A stretch of DNA of 64,000 bases from Aureimonas psammosilenae (GTDB taxonomy: Bacteria > Pseudomonadota > Alphaproteobacteria > Rhizobiales > Rhizobiaceae), in contig NZ_WEZG01000013.1 in the NCBI RefSeq assembly GCF_009176975.1, positions 1-64,000 on the forward strand. Direction: 5' to 3'. The position numbers were made by a program, and so were the translations under genes. Shown here in pieces: positions 55,000 to 64,000 of this stretch. Under the pieces are notes generated by a model that searched no databases, was not told the origin of the DNA, and saw only the letters and a program-made list of their open reading frames with translations. Positions within the stretch are counted from its first letter, which is position 1; each line of letters opens with the position of its first letter.

Positions 55000-56292
55000 T
55001 CAGCCGCGCTGGTCGATCGGCTGATAGTCGCGCTGCGGAGCGCCGGTATAAAGCTGGCGCGGGCGGCCGATGCGCTGATGCGGGTCTTCGATCATCTCCT
55101 TCCACTGCGCGATCCAGCCGACGGTGCGCGCCACGGCGAAGAGCACGGTGAACATGGTGGTGGGGAAACCGAGGGCCTTCAGCGTGATGCCGGAATAGAA
55201 ATCGACGTTCGGATAGAGCTTCTTCTCGATGAAATATTCGTCGTGAAGCGCGATATGCTCCAGTTCCATCGCGACCTCGAGCAGCGGATCGTCCTTGATG
55301 CCGAGTTCGTCCAGCACTTCATGGCATGTCTGCTGCATGATCTTGGCGCGCGGATCGTAGTTCTTGTAGACGCGGTGACCGAAGCCCATCAGGCGGAACG
55401 GGTCGTTCTTGTCCTTGGCGCGCTTGATGAATTCCGGAATGCGGTCCTTCGTGCCGATCTCCGACAGCATGTTGAGCGCGGCTTCGTTCGCGCCGCCATG
55501 GGCCGGGCCCCAAAGGCAGGCGATGCCGGCCGCGATGCAGGCGAAGGGGTTGGCGCCGGACGAGCCGGCAAGGCGCACCGTCGAGGTGGACGCGTTCTGC
55601 TCGTGGTCGGCGTGGAGGATGAAGATCCGATCCATCGCCTTCGCGAGCACCGGATTGATCTTGTAGGGCTCGCAGGGCACCGCGAAGCACATGTTCAGGA
55701 AGTTTTCCGCATAGGAGAGGTGGTTCTGCGGATAAACGAAGGGCTGGCCGATATGATATTTGTACGCCATCGCCGCGAGCGTCGGCGTCTTGGCAATCAT
55801 CCGGATCGACGCGACCATGCGCTGGTGCGGGTCCGCGATATCGGTGGAGTCGTGATAGAAGGCCGACAGGGCTCCGACGGAGCCGACCATGACGGCCATC
55901 GGATGCGCGTCGCGGCGGAAGCCGGAATAGAAGCGCGACATCTGCTCGTGCACCATCGTGTGGTGCGTCACGCGGTGGTTGAAATCTTCCTTCTCGCGGG
56001 TGGTCGGCAACTCGCCGTAAAGGAGGAGGTAGCAGGTCTCGAGAAAATCGCCCCGCTCGGCGAGCTGCTCGATCGGGTAGCCGCGATGCAGGAGGACGCC
56101 CTCGTCGCCGTCGATATAGGTGATCTTCGACTCGCACGAGGCGGTCGAAGAAAAGCCGGGATCGTAGGTGAAGACGCCGGTGTTCTTGTAGAGCGAGGTG
56201 ATGTCGACGACGTCCGGGCCGAGCGTCCCCGATCGTGCCTGCAACTCCGCATTCTTGCCATCCACTGCGATTGTAGCCGCTGTACCGGTCAT
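55000..56292 (-). CDS. gltA: Citrate synthase (type II)
   Basis: The 430-residue enzyme condenses oxaloacetate and acetyl-CoA. Catalytic residues are visible in [37 protein letters not shown] (His) and [14 protein letters not shown] (His), with the Asp in VDFYSGI. The N-terminal strand [19 protein letters not shown] and [18 protein letters not shown] mark the NADH-sensitive hexameric type II group. The start at 56292 is fixed by [17 protein letters not shown]; an ATG 32 codons upstream is not supported. It follows gltX by 137 bases. Confidence 0.96.
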   Translation of the reverse strand: MTGTAATIAVDGKNAELQARSGTLGPDVVDITSLYKNTGVFTYDPGFSSTASCESKITYIDGDEGVLLHRGYPIEQLAERGDFLETCYLLLYGELPTTREKEDFNHRVTHHTMVHEQMSRFYSGFRRDAHPMAVMVGSVGALSAFYHDSTDIADPHQRMVASIRMIAKTPTLAAMAYKYHIGQPFVYPQNHLSYAENFLNMCFAVPCEPYKINPVLAKAMDRIFILHADHEQNASTSTVRLAGSSGANPFACIAAGIACLWGPAHGGANEAALNMLSEIGTKDRIPEFIKRAKDKNDPFRLMGFGHRVYKNYDPRAKIMQQTCHEVLDELGIKDDPLLEVAMELEHIALHDEYFIEKKLYPNVDFYSGITLKALGFPTTMFTVLFAVARTVGWIAQWKEMIEDPHQRIGRPRQLYTGAPQRDYQPIDQRG

Positions 56293-56429
56293 GCGAGGTC
56301 CCTTTCCGTTTGACGGTCGGCGCATCGCTTGTTGCGGTGCGAAAACCGTCGCTGCGCTTTGCCTATCCCGTCCCCATAGCAGCGACAAGCTTCAACATCG
56401 TAAGTTTGATGATTGCCGCACGCCCGATT

Positions 56430-57854
56430 TTACGCCGACGCCTGATCGGACAGGCGGGCGAGGGACTCCTCCCGGCCCAAAACCTCTAGAACGTCGAAGA
56501 CGCCCGGGGAGGTCGAACGCCCGGTCAGGGCGGCCCGGAGGGGTTGCGCGAGTTTTCCGAGCTTAAGTCCATCGGCTTCCGCGGTGGCGCGAACGATCTC
56601 TTCCAGCGCCTTGCCATTCCATTCGGGCGCGGCCGAAAGCGCGGGCAGAACCTTGGCGACGATCTCGCGTCCGCCGGATGCCAGAATGCCTTCCGCCTTT
56701 TCGTCCATGGCAAGCGGCCGCGCGGCGAAATAGAAGCCGGCCATATCGGTGAGTTCCACGAGGGACTTCGCCCGCTCCTTCAAGCCGGGCATCGCCTGAA
56801 GCAGAATCTGCCGCACTCTTTCATCGGACGCTGCTTTCAGGTTGGCCCCGTTCGGCAGATGGTCGCGCTCATCCATCAGCATCTCGACGAGCTTCTCGTC
56901 GGCGGTCGAACGGATGTGAACGCCGGTCAGCGCGTTCAGCTTGGCGAAATCGAAGCGCGCCGCGCCCTTGTTGACGTCGACGATATCGAACCACTCGATC
57001 ATCTGATCGATCGACATCACTTCGTCGTCGCCATGGCTCCATCCGAGACGCGCCAGATAATTCAGAAGCGCTTCCGGCGGATATCCCATCGCGCGGTAGG
57101 CTTCGACGCCGAGCGCGCCGTGCCGCTTGGAAAGCTTGGCGCCGTCTTCGCCGTGGATGAGGGGGATGTGCGCCATCACGGGCACATCCCAGCCCATGGC
57201 CTGATAGATCAGCGTTTGGCGACCGGCATTCGTGAGATGGTCGTCGCCCCGGATGATGTGGGTGACACCCATGTCGTGGTCGTCCACCACGACCGCGTGC
57301 ATGTAGGTCGGCGTGCCGTCGGAGCGCAGCAGCACGAAATCGTCGAGATCGCGGTTCGGAAACCGCACGTCCCCCTGCACCTGGTCGCGAACGAGGGTTT
57401 CGCCCTCCTGCGGCGCCTTGATACGGATCACCGGTTTGACGCCTTCGGGCGCTTCGGACGGATCGCGATCGCGCCAGCGGCCATCATAACGCGGCGGGCG
57501 TTTTTCGGTCTTCGCCTTTTCGCGCATCTCTTCGAGTTCGGCCTGCGTCGCAAAGCAGAGATAGGCCTTGTCCGCCGCCAGCATTTCTTCCGCCACTTCC
57601 CGATGGCGGGCGGCGCGCTCGAACTGCGAGACCGGCGGTTCGTCCGCCTTCAGGCCGAGCCAGTCGAGGCCATCGATGATCGCATCCACCGCAGCGTCTG
57701 TGGAGCGCTCGCGATCGGTATCCTCGATTCGCAGAAGCATCCGGCCGCCGGTATGGCGAGCGTAGAGCCAGTTGAAGAGTGCGGTCCGCGCCCCACCGAT
57801 ATGGAGGAATCCGGTGGGCGAGGGGGCGAAGCGTGTCACCACCTTTGCGGTCAT
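56430..57854 (-). CDS. gltX: Glutamyl-tRNA synthetase
   Basis: The 474-residue class I synthetase begins with the HIGH region [26 protein letters not shown] and carries the KLSKRHGA motif (KMSKS type). A C-terminal helical anticodon-binding domain follows. It charges tRNA-Glu, and in alphaproteobacteria often a mischarged tRNA-Gln as well. The start at 57854 is fixed by the family N-terminus; an upstream reading adds 93 residues without support. It diverges from comEC, with 110 bases between the starts. Confidence 0.96.
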   Translation of the reverse strand: MTAKVVTRFAPSPTGFLHIGGARTALFNWLYARHTGGRMLLRIEDTDRERSTDAAVDAIIDGLDWLGLKADEPPVSQFERAARHREVAEEMLAADKAYLCFATQAELEEMREKAKTEKRPPRYDGRWRDRDPSEAPEGVKPVIRIKAPQEGETLVRDQVQGDVRFPNRDLDDFVLLRSDGTPTYMHAVVVDDHDMGVTHIIRGDDHLTNAGRQTLIYQAMGWDVPVMAHIPLIHGEDGAKLSKRHGALGVEAYRAMGYPPEALLNYLARLGWSHGDDEVMSIDQMIEWFDIVDVNKGAARFDFAKLNALTGVHIRSTADEKLVEMLMDERDHLPNGANLKAASDERVRQILLQAMPGLKERAKSLVELTDMAGFYFAARPLAMDEKAEGILASGGREIVAKVLPALSAAPEWNGKALEEIVRATAEADGLKLGKLAQPLRAALTGRSTSPGVFDVLEVLGREESLARLSDQASA

Positions 57855-57964
57855 GTGAAATGTCCCGTGCGAAACCAGCGCCGCCCCGATTTTTCCGGTC
57901 GGCTCGATGTCGCGGCTGTGTAGCATAGGACGGAAGCGACACAAGCGCGCGGTAACGAGAGCGA

Positions 57965-60235
57965 ATGACCGCCACCGGAAACACGGCGAACCTGACGGAG
58001 CGACCGGTGTCTCGGCGCCGGGCGATCCTGCGACTGTTGCGCCGCATTCTCGGGAACCCGCGGCACGGCGCGTGGTGGCGGGGCGAGATCGAACGGGAGC
58101 GCGAAGCGCGGAGCGGATTCCATCTCCTTCCATTGGGGATGATGCTCGGCATCGCCCTTGTCTTGGAAACGGGGTGGCGGCCGGGTCTCCTGCCGCTCGG
58201 GTTCGGCGCGGCGGCTTTCCTCGCGATCGGATGGCTCTTGCACGGACGCCTCGTCGCGCTCGCCTTTCTGCTGCCCGGCTGTTTATTCCTCGGGGCTGCA
58301 GCCTCGGTTCATGAGTTGGCGCGCACGCAAACGGTGATCTTCTCGGGCGAGGCGACCGTGAGGATCGAGGGGCGCGTGGCGTGGCGGGGGCAGGACGCGC
58401 GCCAGCGTTGGCATTATCTCGTCGATATCGCAGCGACAGCGCGACCGACCTTGTCGCGGCCGCCGCAACGGGCGAAGATTCTCGTATCGTCCAAGCATTC
58501 GCCCTTGGCCGTCGGCGGCCTTTATCGAGGGCTGGTGCGCCTCAGACCGCCTTCCGGCCCAGCCTTTCCCGGAAGCTACGATTTCGCGCGGGGAGCGTTC
58601 TTCGATGGTCTCGGCGCTTACGGTTTCGCGCTGGGAAAGCCGGAGGATGTTTCTCTCGGCACATCCGCTCCCATCCTTTCCTGGCGCGAACGGCTGACCG
58701 TCCTTCGCATCTCGATTTCCGAGCATATCGCGGCGACGGTCGGCGGGCCGGAAGGCGCGGTAGCGAGCGCGCTTATCGCCGGCGAGCGAACCGCGATCCC
58801 GGACGACGTGGACGAATGGCTGCGCTCGACCGGACTTTCGCATGTCCTATCGATTTCCGGGCTTCACATGGCGCTGGTCGGAGGCTTCGCGATGGCCATG
58901 GTGCGCTTCGGCCTCGCCGTTTTTCCGCTGCTGGCCCTCAATATCGCGACAAAGAAACTTGCGGCCTGTGCCGCACTTCTCGTGTCCGCCTTCTACTGGG
59001 CGCTGTCGGGCATGGATGTCGCGACCACCCGCTCGTTCCTGATGATCTCGATCATGCTGGCTGCGGTCTTATGCGACCGTATGGCGATGACGCTTCGCAA
59101 CGTGTCGATCGCAGCGATCCTGATTCTTCTCGTCACCCCGCACGCCCTTCTAACGCCGGGCTTCCAGATGTCCTTCGCTGCGACAGCCGCCATCGTCGCC
59201 GCCTACGGCTTCTACGCCCGGCGTAGGTCTTCTACCGAAGGTGAAACGGAGAAGAAGCGGCCGATCGTGCGAACCGTTCTCCTGCCGCTCGGTGGCATCG
59301 CGGCGTCTTCCCTCGTCGCGGGCTTGGCGACGGCTCCCTATGCGGCGTTTCACTTCCAGCGGATCGCACCCTTCGGCCTCGTCGCCAATATGCTGATCCT
59401 GCCGATCTTCTCGCTGTGGATCATGCCGCTCGCGCTGTTAGCGATGATCTCGATGCCGTTCGGAATAGACGGGCCGTTCCTGTTCCTTCTCGGGAAAGGC
59501 CTGACGCTCGTCTTCTTTCTGGCACGCGAGTTGAGCGCCTTCATGCCGGACGACCCGACAGGACTGATCACACCGCACGGGCTGATTCTCTCGACGGCAG
59601 CAATCGTCGCCGGATGTTTCCTGGCAAGCAGGATGCGCTTGATTGTCATTCCGCTGGCGCTTGCCGGCCTCGTGCTGGCGCCATCCCGAAGCGAACGCCC
59701 GGAACTGCTGATCTTCGAGAATGGACGGGAAGCCGCGCTCTTCGATGCCGACGGAACTATTCGGCCGCTCCAGCGCCGTTCCAACCAGTTCGTCTTCGAT
59801 CAATGGCAGCGTTCTCTCCCATCCGCTTCGGCTTCTCAACCTCGTTCGGAGGAAAGCTTTAGCTGCGAGGCCATTCCGGAAACTTCGACCGACGGAACGC
59901 AGCAGAGGAAGACCAAAAAACCGCAACTGCGGTTCTGCGTCGCTCGAACGCGAAGCGACGTGAAGGTCGTCTGGACGGATGACTACAGGCAGACCGCGCG
60001 AGCCTGCGACGAGGGCGATATCGCGATCGTCGCGCGCGCCATCGCGCTCACCGCTTGCCATTCCGGGGCGATGCTGGTGACGCTCCGAACGCTTCGTCGC
60101 ACTGGATCTCTTGCCATCAAGCGCAATGGCGCGACCGGGCTTGTGGAGGCCGACGACTCGATCATCAACCCCGGCGAAGAATGGAACCTGCAACGGTTGG
60201 CGCCCTGGCCGGAAGCATGGCGCCGGTCGGATTAG
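57965..60235 (+). CDS. ComEC/Rec2-type membrane channel protein, no metallo-lactamase domain
   Basis: The 756-residue product has an N-terminal OB-like DUF4131 region (about 60-230, including [21 protein letters not shown]) and the competence domain with about ten membrane segments, containing [22 protein letters not shown] and [28 protein letters not shown]. The C-terminal 170 residues begin [18 protein letters not shown] and hold no HxHxDH motif, so the nuclease-like metallo-lactamase domain of some ComECs is missing. It is the DNA import channel; whether the host is naturally competent is unknown. Confidence 0.85.
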   Translation: MTATGNTANLTERPVSRRRAILRLLRRILGNPRHGAWWRGEIEREREARSGFHLLPLGMMLGIALVLETGWRPGLLPLGFGAAAFLAIGWLLHGRLVALAFLLPGCLFLGAAASVHELARTQTVIFSGEATVRIEGRVAWRGQDARQRWHYLVDIAATARPTLSRPPQRAKILVSSKHSPLAVGGLYRGLVRLRPPSGPAFPGSYDFARGAFFDGLGAYGFALGKPEDVSLGTSAPILSWRERLTVLRISISEHIAATVGGPEGAVASALIAGERTAIPDDVDEWLRSTGLSHVLSISGLHMALVGGFAMAMVRFGLAVFPLLALNIATKKLAACAALLVSAFYWALSGMDVATTRSFLMISIMLAAVLCDRMAMTLRNVSIAAILILLVTPHALLTPGFQMSFAATAAIVAAYGFYARRRSSTEGETEKKRPIVRTVLLPLGGIAASSLVAGLATAPYAAFHFQRIAPFGLVANMLILPIFSLWIMPLALLAMISMPFGIDGPFLFLLGKGLTLVFFLARELSAFMPDDPTGLITPHGLILSTAAIVAGCFLASRMRLIVIPLALAGLVLAPSRSERPELLIFENGREAALFDADGTIRPLQRRSNQFVFDQWQRSLPSASASQPRSEESFSCEAIPETSTDGTQQRKTKKPQLRFCVARTRSDVKVVWTDDYRQTARACDEGDIAIVARAIALTACHSGAMLVTLRTLRRTGSLAIKRNGATGLVEADDSIINPGEEWNLQRLAPWPEAWRRSD

Positions 60236-60293
60236 CCTTCGGATGAACGGGCCGAAGCCCGCTGATCGAACGTCGACCCTTGAATCATCGACG

Positions 60294-61016
60294 TCAGTAC
60301 TTGCGAAGAAGCGCCACAAGCTTGCCCTGAACCTTGACGCGATCGGACCCGAAGATGCGCGTCTCATAGGCTGGATTCGCGGCTTCCAGCGCGATGGCAT
60401 CGCCCCGCCGGCGGAACCGCTTCAACGTCGCTTCCTCGTCATCCACCAGTGCCACGACGATCTCGCCCTGCGAGGCCGTCTCAGAACGGCGGATGATCAC
60501 GGTATCGCCGTCGAGGATGCCGGCATCCACCATCGAGTCGCCCTTCACCTCCAGCGCATAGTGCTCGCCGCCGGTGAGCATGTCGGGCGGCATGTGGATA
60601 TGGTGGGTGTTGTTCTGAATGGCAGAGATCGGAACGCCGGCGGCGATGCGGCCCATGACCGGAATGCCGATCGTGCGATCGGCCGAGGGGGCCGGCCGCC
60701 TTTTCTCGATGGGTTCGACATTCGCGGCGGGCCGCAGGCTTTTCGCACCCTCGATGACGCTCGGCGTGAAACCACGGGCTTTCGGCGCCTTCTGGGCCAT
60801 GGACTCCGGCAAGCGCAGAACTTCCAGTGCCCGCGCCCGGTTCGGAAGGCGGCGGATGAAGCCACGTTCTTCCAGGGCGGTGATCAGGCGATGGATGCCC
60901 GATTTCGATTTCAGATCGAGAGCGTCCTTCATTTCGTCGAAGGACGGCGGCACACCGGCGTCCTGAAGGCGCTCGTGAATGAAGAGCAGGAGATCATGCT
61001 GCTTTCGCGTCAGCAT
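60294..61016 (-). CDS. lexA: LexA repressor
   Basis: The 240-residue protein has the winged-helix start [17 protein letters not shown] and the linker/latent-protease half. The self-cleavage site is Ala126-Gly127 (RIAAGVP), with catalytic Ser161 (GDSMVDAG) and Lys199 (EATLKRF). It represses SOS genes until RecA-ssDNA triggers cleavage. The start at 61016 is fixed by the family N-terminus. A GTTC-N7-GTTC box lies 43-57 bases upstream, so autoregulation is expected. Confidence 0.97.
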   Translation of the reverse strand: MLTRKQHDLLLFIHERLQDAGVPPSFDEMKDALDLKSKSGIHRLITALEERGFIRRLPNRARALEVLRLPESMAQKAPKARGFTPSVIEGAKSLRPAANVEPIEKRRPAPSADRTIGIPVMGRIAAGVPISAIQNNTHHIHMPPDMLTGGEHYALEVKGDSMVDAGILDGDTVIIRRSETASQGEIVVALVDDEEATLKRFRRRGDAIALEAANPAYETRIFGSDRVKVQGKLVALLRKY

Positions 61017-61058
61017 CGCGGCGAATCCATCAAAACAAAACCTGAACAAGTCCTATAT

Positions 61059-61073
61059 GTTCTAGTTGTGTTC
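61059..61073. promoter_or_regulatory. LexA box upstream of lexA
   Basis: On the + strand GTTC-N7-GTTC (GTTC at 61059-61062 and 61070-61073), the direct-repeat SOS operator of many alphaproteobacteria. On the lexA strand it reads GAAC-N7-GAAC and overlaps a TTGCGG...TATAGG pair (61073-61078 and 61052-61057, spacing 15), which may be the lexA promoter. Confidence 0.8.
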
Positions 61074-61098
61074 CGCAAGCGTTCAAGCTTTGGTGCCG

Positions 61099-62310
61099 TT
61101 AGTCGAGCGAAATGAAGCGGCAGGGTTCTCCGGCTTTCGCGGCGGGGGCGAAAGGCTCCCGGACCAGAAGCGCGTCGGCTTTGGCGAAAACGCTGAGGAG
61201 AGAGGAATCCTGACGCCCCGCCGTGGAAAGGATCGGCATGACAGCGGAGGCCTCGCCGACGGTGGCCCGAAGGAAATCGGCGCGTTGGTCATTGGCCGGC
61301 AAGTCCTCGCCGAGAATGCCGTTGCGATACGCGATCGCCGGATCGAGACCGAGAAGCGCTTTCACAAGCGGCTGAAGGAAGAGCGTCGCGGTCACGAGGC
61401 TCGATGCGGGATTGCCCGGTAGACCTAACAACCGCATGGGTCCAAGGCGGCCCGCCATCAGCGGCTTGCCCGGACGCATCGCGATCTTCCAGAAATCGAT
61501 GAGAACACCTCGTGACGCAAAGACATCGCCGACGAGGTCATGATCGCCAACCGAAGCGCCACCGCTCGTGACCAGTATGTCTACGGCTTCATCGCGCGCG
61601 CGGTCCACCATGGTCCCGATCGCGCCGAGATCGTCCCGAACGAGCCCGTAATCCAAGACTTCGCCACCGGCGCCTTCCACCATTGCGGCGATGCCGAAGC
61701 TGTTCGACGAAACGATCTGCGCCGGCCCGACGGCCTCGCCGGGCAGAACCAGTTCGTCACCGGTGGCAAGAATCGCGACGCGCGGGCGGCGCACCACCGT
61801 CAGTTCGGGATGCCCGGCGCTGGCCCCGACCGCGATCTTGCCGGCGTTGAGGAGGGTGCGCGCGGTGAGAAGGACTTCGCCTTTTTTGAAATCCGCTCCG
61901 GCCCGGCGGATATGACGACCCGCTGGTGAAGAGGCGAGTGGCAGAATCGTTTTCGCGTCGACGCGTTCGGCATTCTCCTGGATCAGGACCGCATCGGCGC
62001 CGGCCGGCATCGGCGCGCCGGTGAAGATGCGCGCGCATGTGCCGCTTTCGATGGTGCCCGCGAAGCCATTCCCGGCGGCAGATTCGCCGATCAGCGCGAG
62101 AGGGGTAAAGGGCTCTGCCAAGTCCTCGGCGCGCACGGCGTAACCGTCCATGGCCGATGCATCGAAGCCTGGCTGCGTGCGAAGCGCCACGATGTCGGCG
62201 GCGAGTACGCGACCGGAACACCGCCGAAGGGGCAGGGACTCGGTATCGCCGATCGGCACGACATCGCCGACGATGCGCGCAAAGGCGTCTTCGAGAGAAA
62301 GCAGGCTCAC
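61099..62310 (-). CDS. moeA: Molybdopterin molybdenumtransferase MoeA
   Basis: The 403-residue enzyme inserts molybdate into adenylated molybdopterin. The start is GTG 62310, giving [17 protein letters not shown]. Domain III signatures are [16 protein letters not shown] and [18 protein letters not shown]. The start overlaps the moaC stop by four bases. It serves the molybdoenzymes of the cell, including the oxidoreductase at 21391-22176 in this window. Confidence 0.94.
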   Translation of the reverse strand: MSLLSLEDAFARIVGDVVPIGDTESLPLRRCSGRVLAADIVALRTQPGFDASAMDGYAVRAEDLAEPFTPLALIGESAAGNGFAGTIESGTCARIFTGAPMPAGADAVLIQENAERVDAKTILPLASSPAGRHIRRAGADFKKGEVLLTARTLLNAGKIAVGASAGHPELTVVRRPRVAILATGDELVLPGEAVGPAQIVSSNSFGIAAMVEGAGGEVLDYGLVRDDLGAIGTMVDRARDEAVDILVTSGGASVGDHDLVGDVFASRGVLIDFWKIAMRPGKPLMAGRLGPMRLLGLPGNPASSLVTATLFLQPLVKALLGLDPAIAYRNGILGEDLPANDQRADFLRATVGEASAVMPILSTAGRQDSSLLSVFAKADALLVREPFAPAAKAGEPCRFISLD

Positions 62311-62801
62311 CGCTGCGATTCGTCCACGGACCAGTCCCCCGAACGTCCACCGGATTTCGCGAGGAGGCGAATGCCCTCGATGGTCATACCGCGATCCACG
62401 GCCTTCGCCATGTCGTAGATGGTGAGGCAGGCGACGGAAACGGCGGTCAGGGCTTCCATCTCGACGCCCGTCTTGGCGGTGACGATGGCGATCGCGACGA
62501 TTCGCAGGCCGGGCAGGGCGGTATCGGGCTCGATCTCCACGCCGATCTTGTCCATCGTCAGGGGATGGCAAAGCGGAATCAGGTCGGATGTTCGCTTGGC
62601 CGCCATGATCCCGGCGACACGGGCGATGGAGATCACGTCGCCCTTCTTCATGTTGCCGCTTTGGATAAGCGTCAGCGTTTCAGGCGCCATCGTCACGAAG
62701 CCTTCCGCCGTGGCGACGCGGCGCGTCACGTCCTTCTCGCCGACATCCACCATCGACGCTGCGCCGCGCTCGTCGAGATGCGTCAGGCGCGTGCCGCTCA
62801 C
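62307..62801 (-). CDS. moaC: Cyclic pyranopterin monophosphate synthase MoaC
   Basis: The 164-residue product makes cPMP from the MoaA product in molybdopterin synthesis. It has [40 protein letters not shown] and [20 protein letters not shown]. The start is GTG 62801, which overlaps the trpC stop by four bases (GTGA). The trp-moa-moe run is therefore translationally coupled. Confidence 0.95.
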   Translation of the reverse strand: MSGTRLTHLDERGAASMVDVGEKDVTRRVATAEGFVTMAPETLTLIQSGNMKKGDVISIARVAGIMAAKRTSDLIPLCHPLTMDKIGVEIEPDTALPGLRIVAIAIVTAKTGVEMEALTAVSVACLTIYDMAKAVDRGMTIEGIRLLAKSGGRSGDWSVDESQR

Positions 62802-63610
62802 GCCGCCGCCTCGGCGCTCGGCCGGGATAAAAGCGTGCGCGTCGCCGCTTCGACATCGCTCTGGCGCATCAGGCTTTCTCCGACGAGGAACGTCTGGAAA
62901 CCGCTGCGCGCCAAGGTTTCGCAATCCTCCGGCGTGAAGATCCCGCTTTCGCCGACGAGGATACGGTCGGGCGGGACCAGACCGGCAAGGCGCGACGACA
63001 CGTCGAGGCTCGTTTCGAAAGTGCGCAGGTTGCGATTGTTGACGCCGAGCAAGGGCGATCGCAGCCGAAGCGCACGCTCGGTTTCGGCCTCGTCATGCAC
63101 TTCGAGGAGAACATCCATGCCATGGTCGAATGCGGCGGCTTCGAGATCGGCGGCCAAGGCGTCGTCAACCGCCGCCAGGATGATCAGGATCGCGTCGGCA
63201 CCCCAGGCGCGCGCCTCCGTCACCTGATAGGTGTCGAACAGGAAGTCTTTGCGCAGAGCGGGTAGGGAAGTGGCATCGCGCCCGGCCGACAGGAATGAGG
63301 GATCGCCCTGGAACGAGGGCTTGTCCGTCAGGATACTGAGGCAGGCTGCCCCGCCGCGTTCATAGGCGAGTGCCAGTGACGGCGGATCGAAATCTGCGCG
63401 GATCAGTCCTTTCGAGGGGCTCGCCTTCTTGATCTCGGCGATCAACGCGAAGCTGTTCTCGCGATGCTTGCGCCGGATCGCCTCCGTGAAGCCGCGCGGG
63501 GCGGGAAGGGTGCGGGCAGCCGCCTCCACGTCAGCCAGGGGGCGCAAGCGCTTCGCTTCCGCGATCTCCTCGCGCTTGTAGGCTTCGATCCGGCGAAGAA
63601 TATCCGTCAT
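62798..63610 (-). CDS. trpC: Indole-3-glycerol phosphate synthase
   Basis: The 270-residue TIM-barrel enzyme closes the indole ring in tryptophan synthesis. Landmarks are [40 protein letters not shown] and [13 protein letters not shown]. It is a single-domain form, not fused to TrpF. It overlaps trpD upstream and moaC downstream by four bases each. Confidence 0.96.
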   Translation of the reverse strand: MTDILRRIEAYKREEIAEAKRLRPLADVEAAARTLPAPRGFTEAIRRKHRENSFALIAEIKKASPSKGLIRADFDPPSLALAYERGGAACLSILTDKPSFQGDPSFLSAGRDATSLPALRKDFLFDTYQVTEARAWGADAILIILAAVDDALAADLEAAAFDHGMDVLLEVHDEAETERALRLRSPLLGVNNRNLRTFETSLDVSSRLAGLVPPDRILVGESGIFTPEDCETLARSGFQTFLVGESLMRQSDVEAATRTLLSRPSAEAAA

Positions 63611-64000
63611 GCGACGCTTCCCGTGCTTCGATTCGAGGAGGCGATCAGCTTTTCCAGCACGGCGAGGGCCGAACCGTCATCGATTGCCTGAGCCGCACGT
63701 GCGATGCCGGTTGGAATATCCGCAGCCTCGCCCGCCATTACGAGCGCGCCCGCGACGTTCAGGAGAACGATGTCGCGATAAGCGTTCCGCTCGCCGCCCA
63801 GCACGGCGCGCAAGGACGCCGCATTCGCTTCGCCGTCGCCCCCGATGATCTCGGACAAAGGCGCCCGGCGCAGGCCGAACTCCTCCGGCGTCAGATCGAA
63901 GCGCTCTATTTGTCCGTCCCGAAGAGCGACGACCGACGTCGTGCCGCAGGTCGTCATCTCGTCCAAGCCGTCTCCATGCACGACCCAGGCCGAATCGGCA
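63607..64000 (-). CDS. trpD: Anthranilate phosphoribosyltransferase, C-terminal part (cut by window edge)
   Basis: The frame runs from the right edge to 63607 and holds the last ~130 residues of Trp[21 protein letters not shown] and [28 protein letters not shown]. TrpD joins anthranilate and PRPP. An internal GTG at 63981 is not the true start, because the family sequence continues upstream. It overlaps trpC by four bases and heads the minus-strand unit trpD-trpC-moaC-moeA. Confidence 0.95.
   Translation of the reverse strand, partial: ADSAWVVHGDGLDEMTTCGTTSVVALRDGQIERFDLTPEEFGLRRAPLSEIIGGDGEANAASLRAVLGGERNAYRDIVLLNVAGALVMAGEAADIPTGIARAAQAIDDGSALAVLEKLIASSNRSTGSVA

Overview
The window is about 64 kb of high-GC DNA that reads as the chromosomal core of an alphaproteobacterium, most likely of the order Hyphomicrobiales (Rhizobiales). 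The evidence is the merged S10-spc-alpha ribosomal cluster without rpmJ or rpsD, a GTTC-N7-GTTC LexA box, a TTAA-N7-TTAAC CtrA-type site, LpxI instead of LpxH, an EipB-family envelope protein, an ATP12 chaperone, a phasin, and the order trpD-trpC-moaC-moeA-lexA. I cannot fix the genus from sequence alone.

Layout: 1-15,110 holds the 3' end of tuf, then rpsJ to rpsQ (S10), rplN to adk (spc) and rpsM-rpsK-rpoA-rplQ (alpha), all on the + strand, with a clear terminator after rplQ. 15,156-21,375 holds a short-chain-type epimerase/reductase, a possible tiny secreted peptide, a Do/DegP-like protease, rarA, an RluC-type pseudouridine synthase and an ATP12-like chaperone. 21,391-33,725 is a mixed metabolic and transport region: a molybdopterin oxidoreductase with a cytochrome b561-like partner, a DUF188 protein, an EamA transporter, lipB, tRNA-Leu(GAG), mgtE, a MerR regulator, a DUF1624 membrane protein, an aldo/keto reductase, a YdcF protein, DUF3253, DUF599 and DUF1489 proteins, and a D-Ala-D-Ala carboxypeptidase with a SPOR domain. 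34,036-41,441 holds a phasin, clpS-clpA, a HIT protein, a FemAB/GNAT-like protein, a glycerophosphodiester phosphodiesterase, a RidA protein and EipB.

41,627-54,995 is the classic run rpsB-tsf-pyrH-frr-uppS-cdsA-rseP-bamA-lpxD-fabZ-lpxA-lpxI-lpxB, which links translation to lipid, outer-membrane-protein and lipid A synthesis. 55,000-64,000 holds gltA and gltX (minus), comEC (plus), then lexA, moeA, moaC, trpC and the 3' part of trpD (minus; transcribed from the right edge leftwards).

Almost everything is housekeeping, and I found no mobile element, prophage, CRISPR array or defence island. The points most worth a second look are regulatory: a TGCA-N-TGCA palindrome inside the phasin promoter (probable PhaR operator), a CtrA-type site before bamA, a set of strong hairpins without T-tracts in nearly every long intercistronic gap of the ribosomal cluster (including two related hairpins flanking rpoA), three tandem hairpins between rpsB and tsf, and a cysteine plus DxNxDG-bearing insertion in the BamA barrel.
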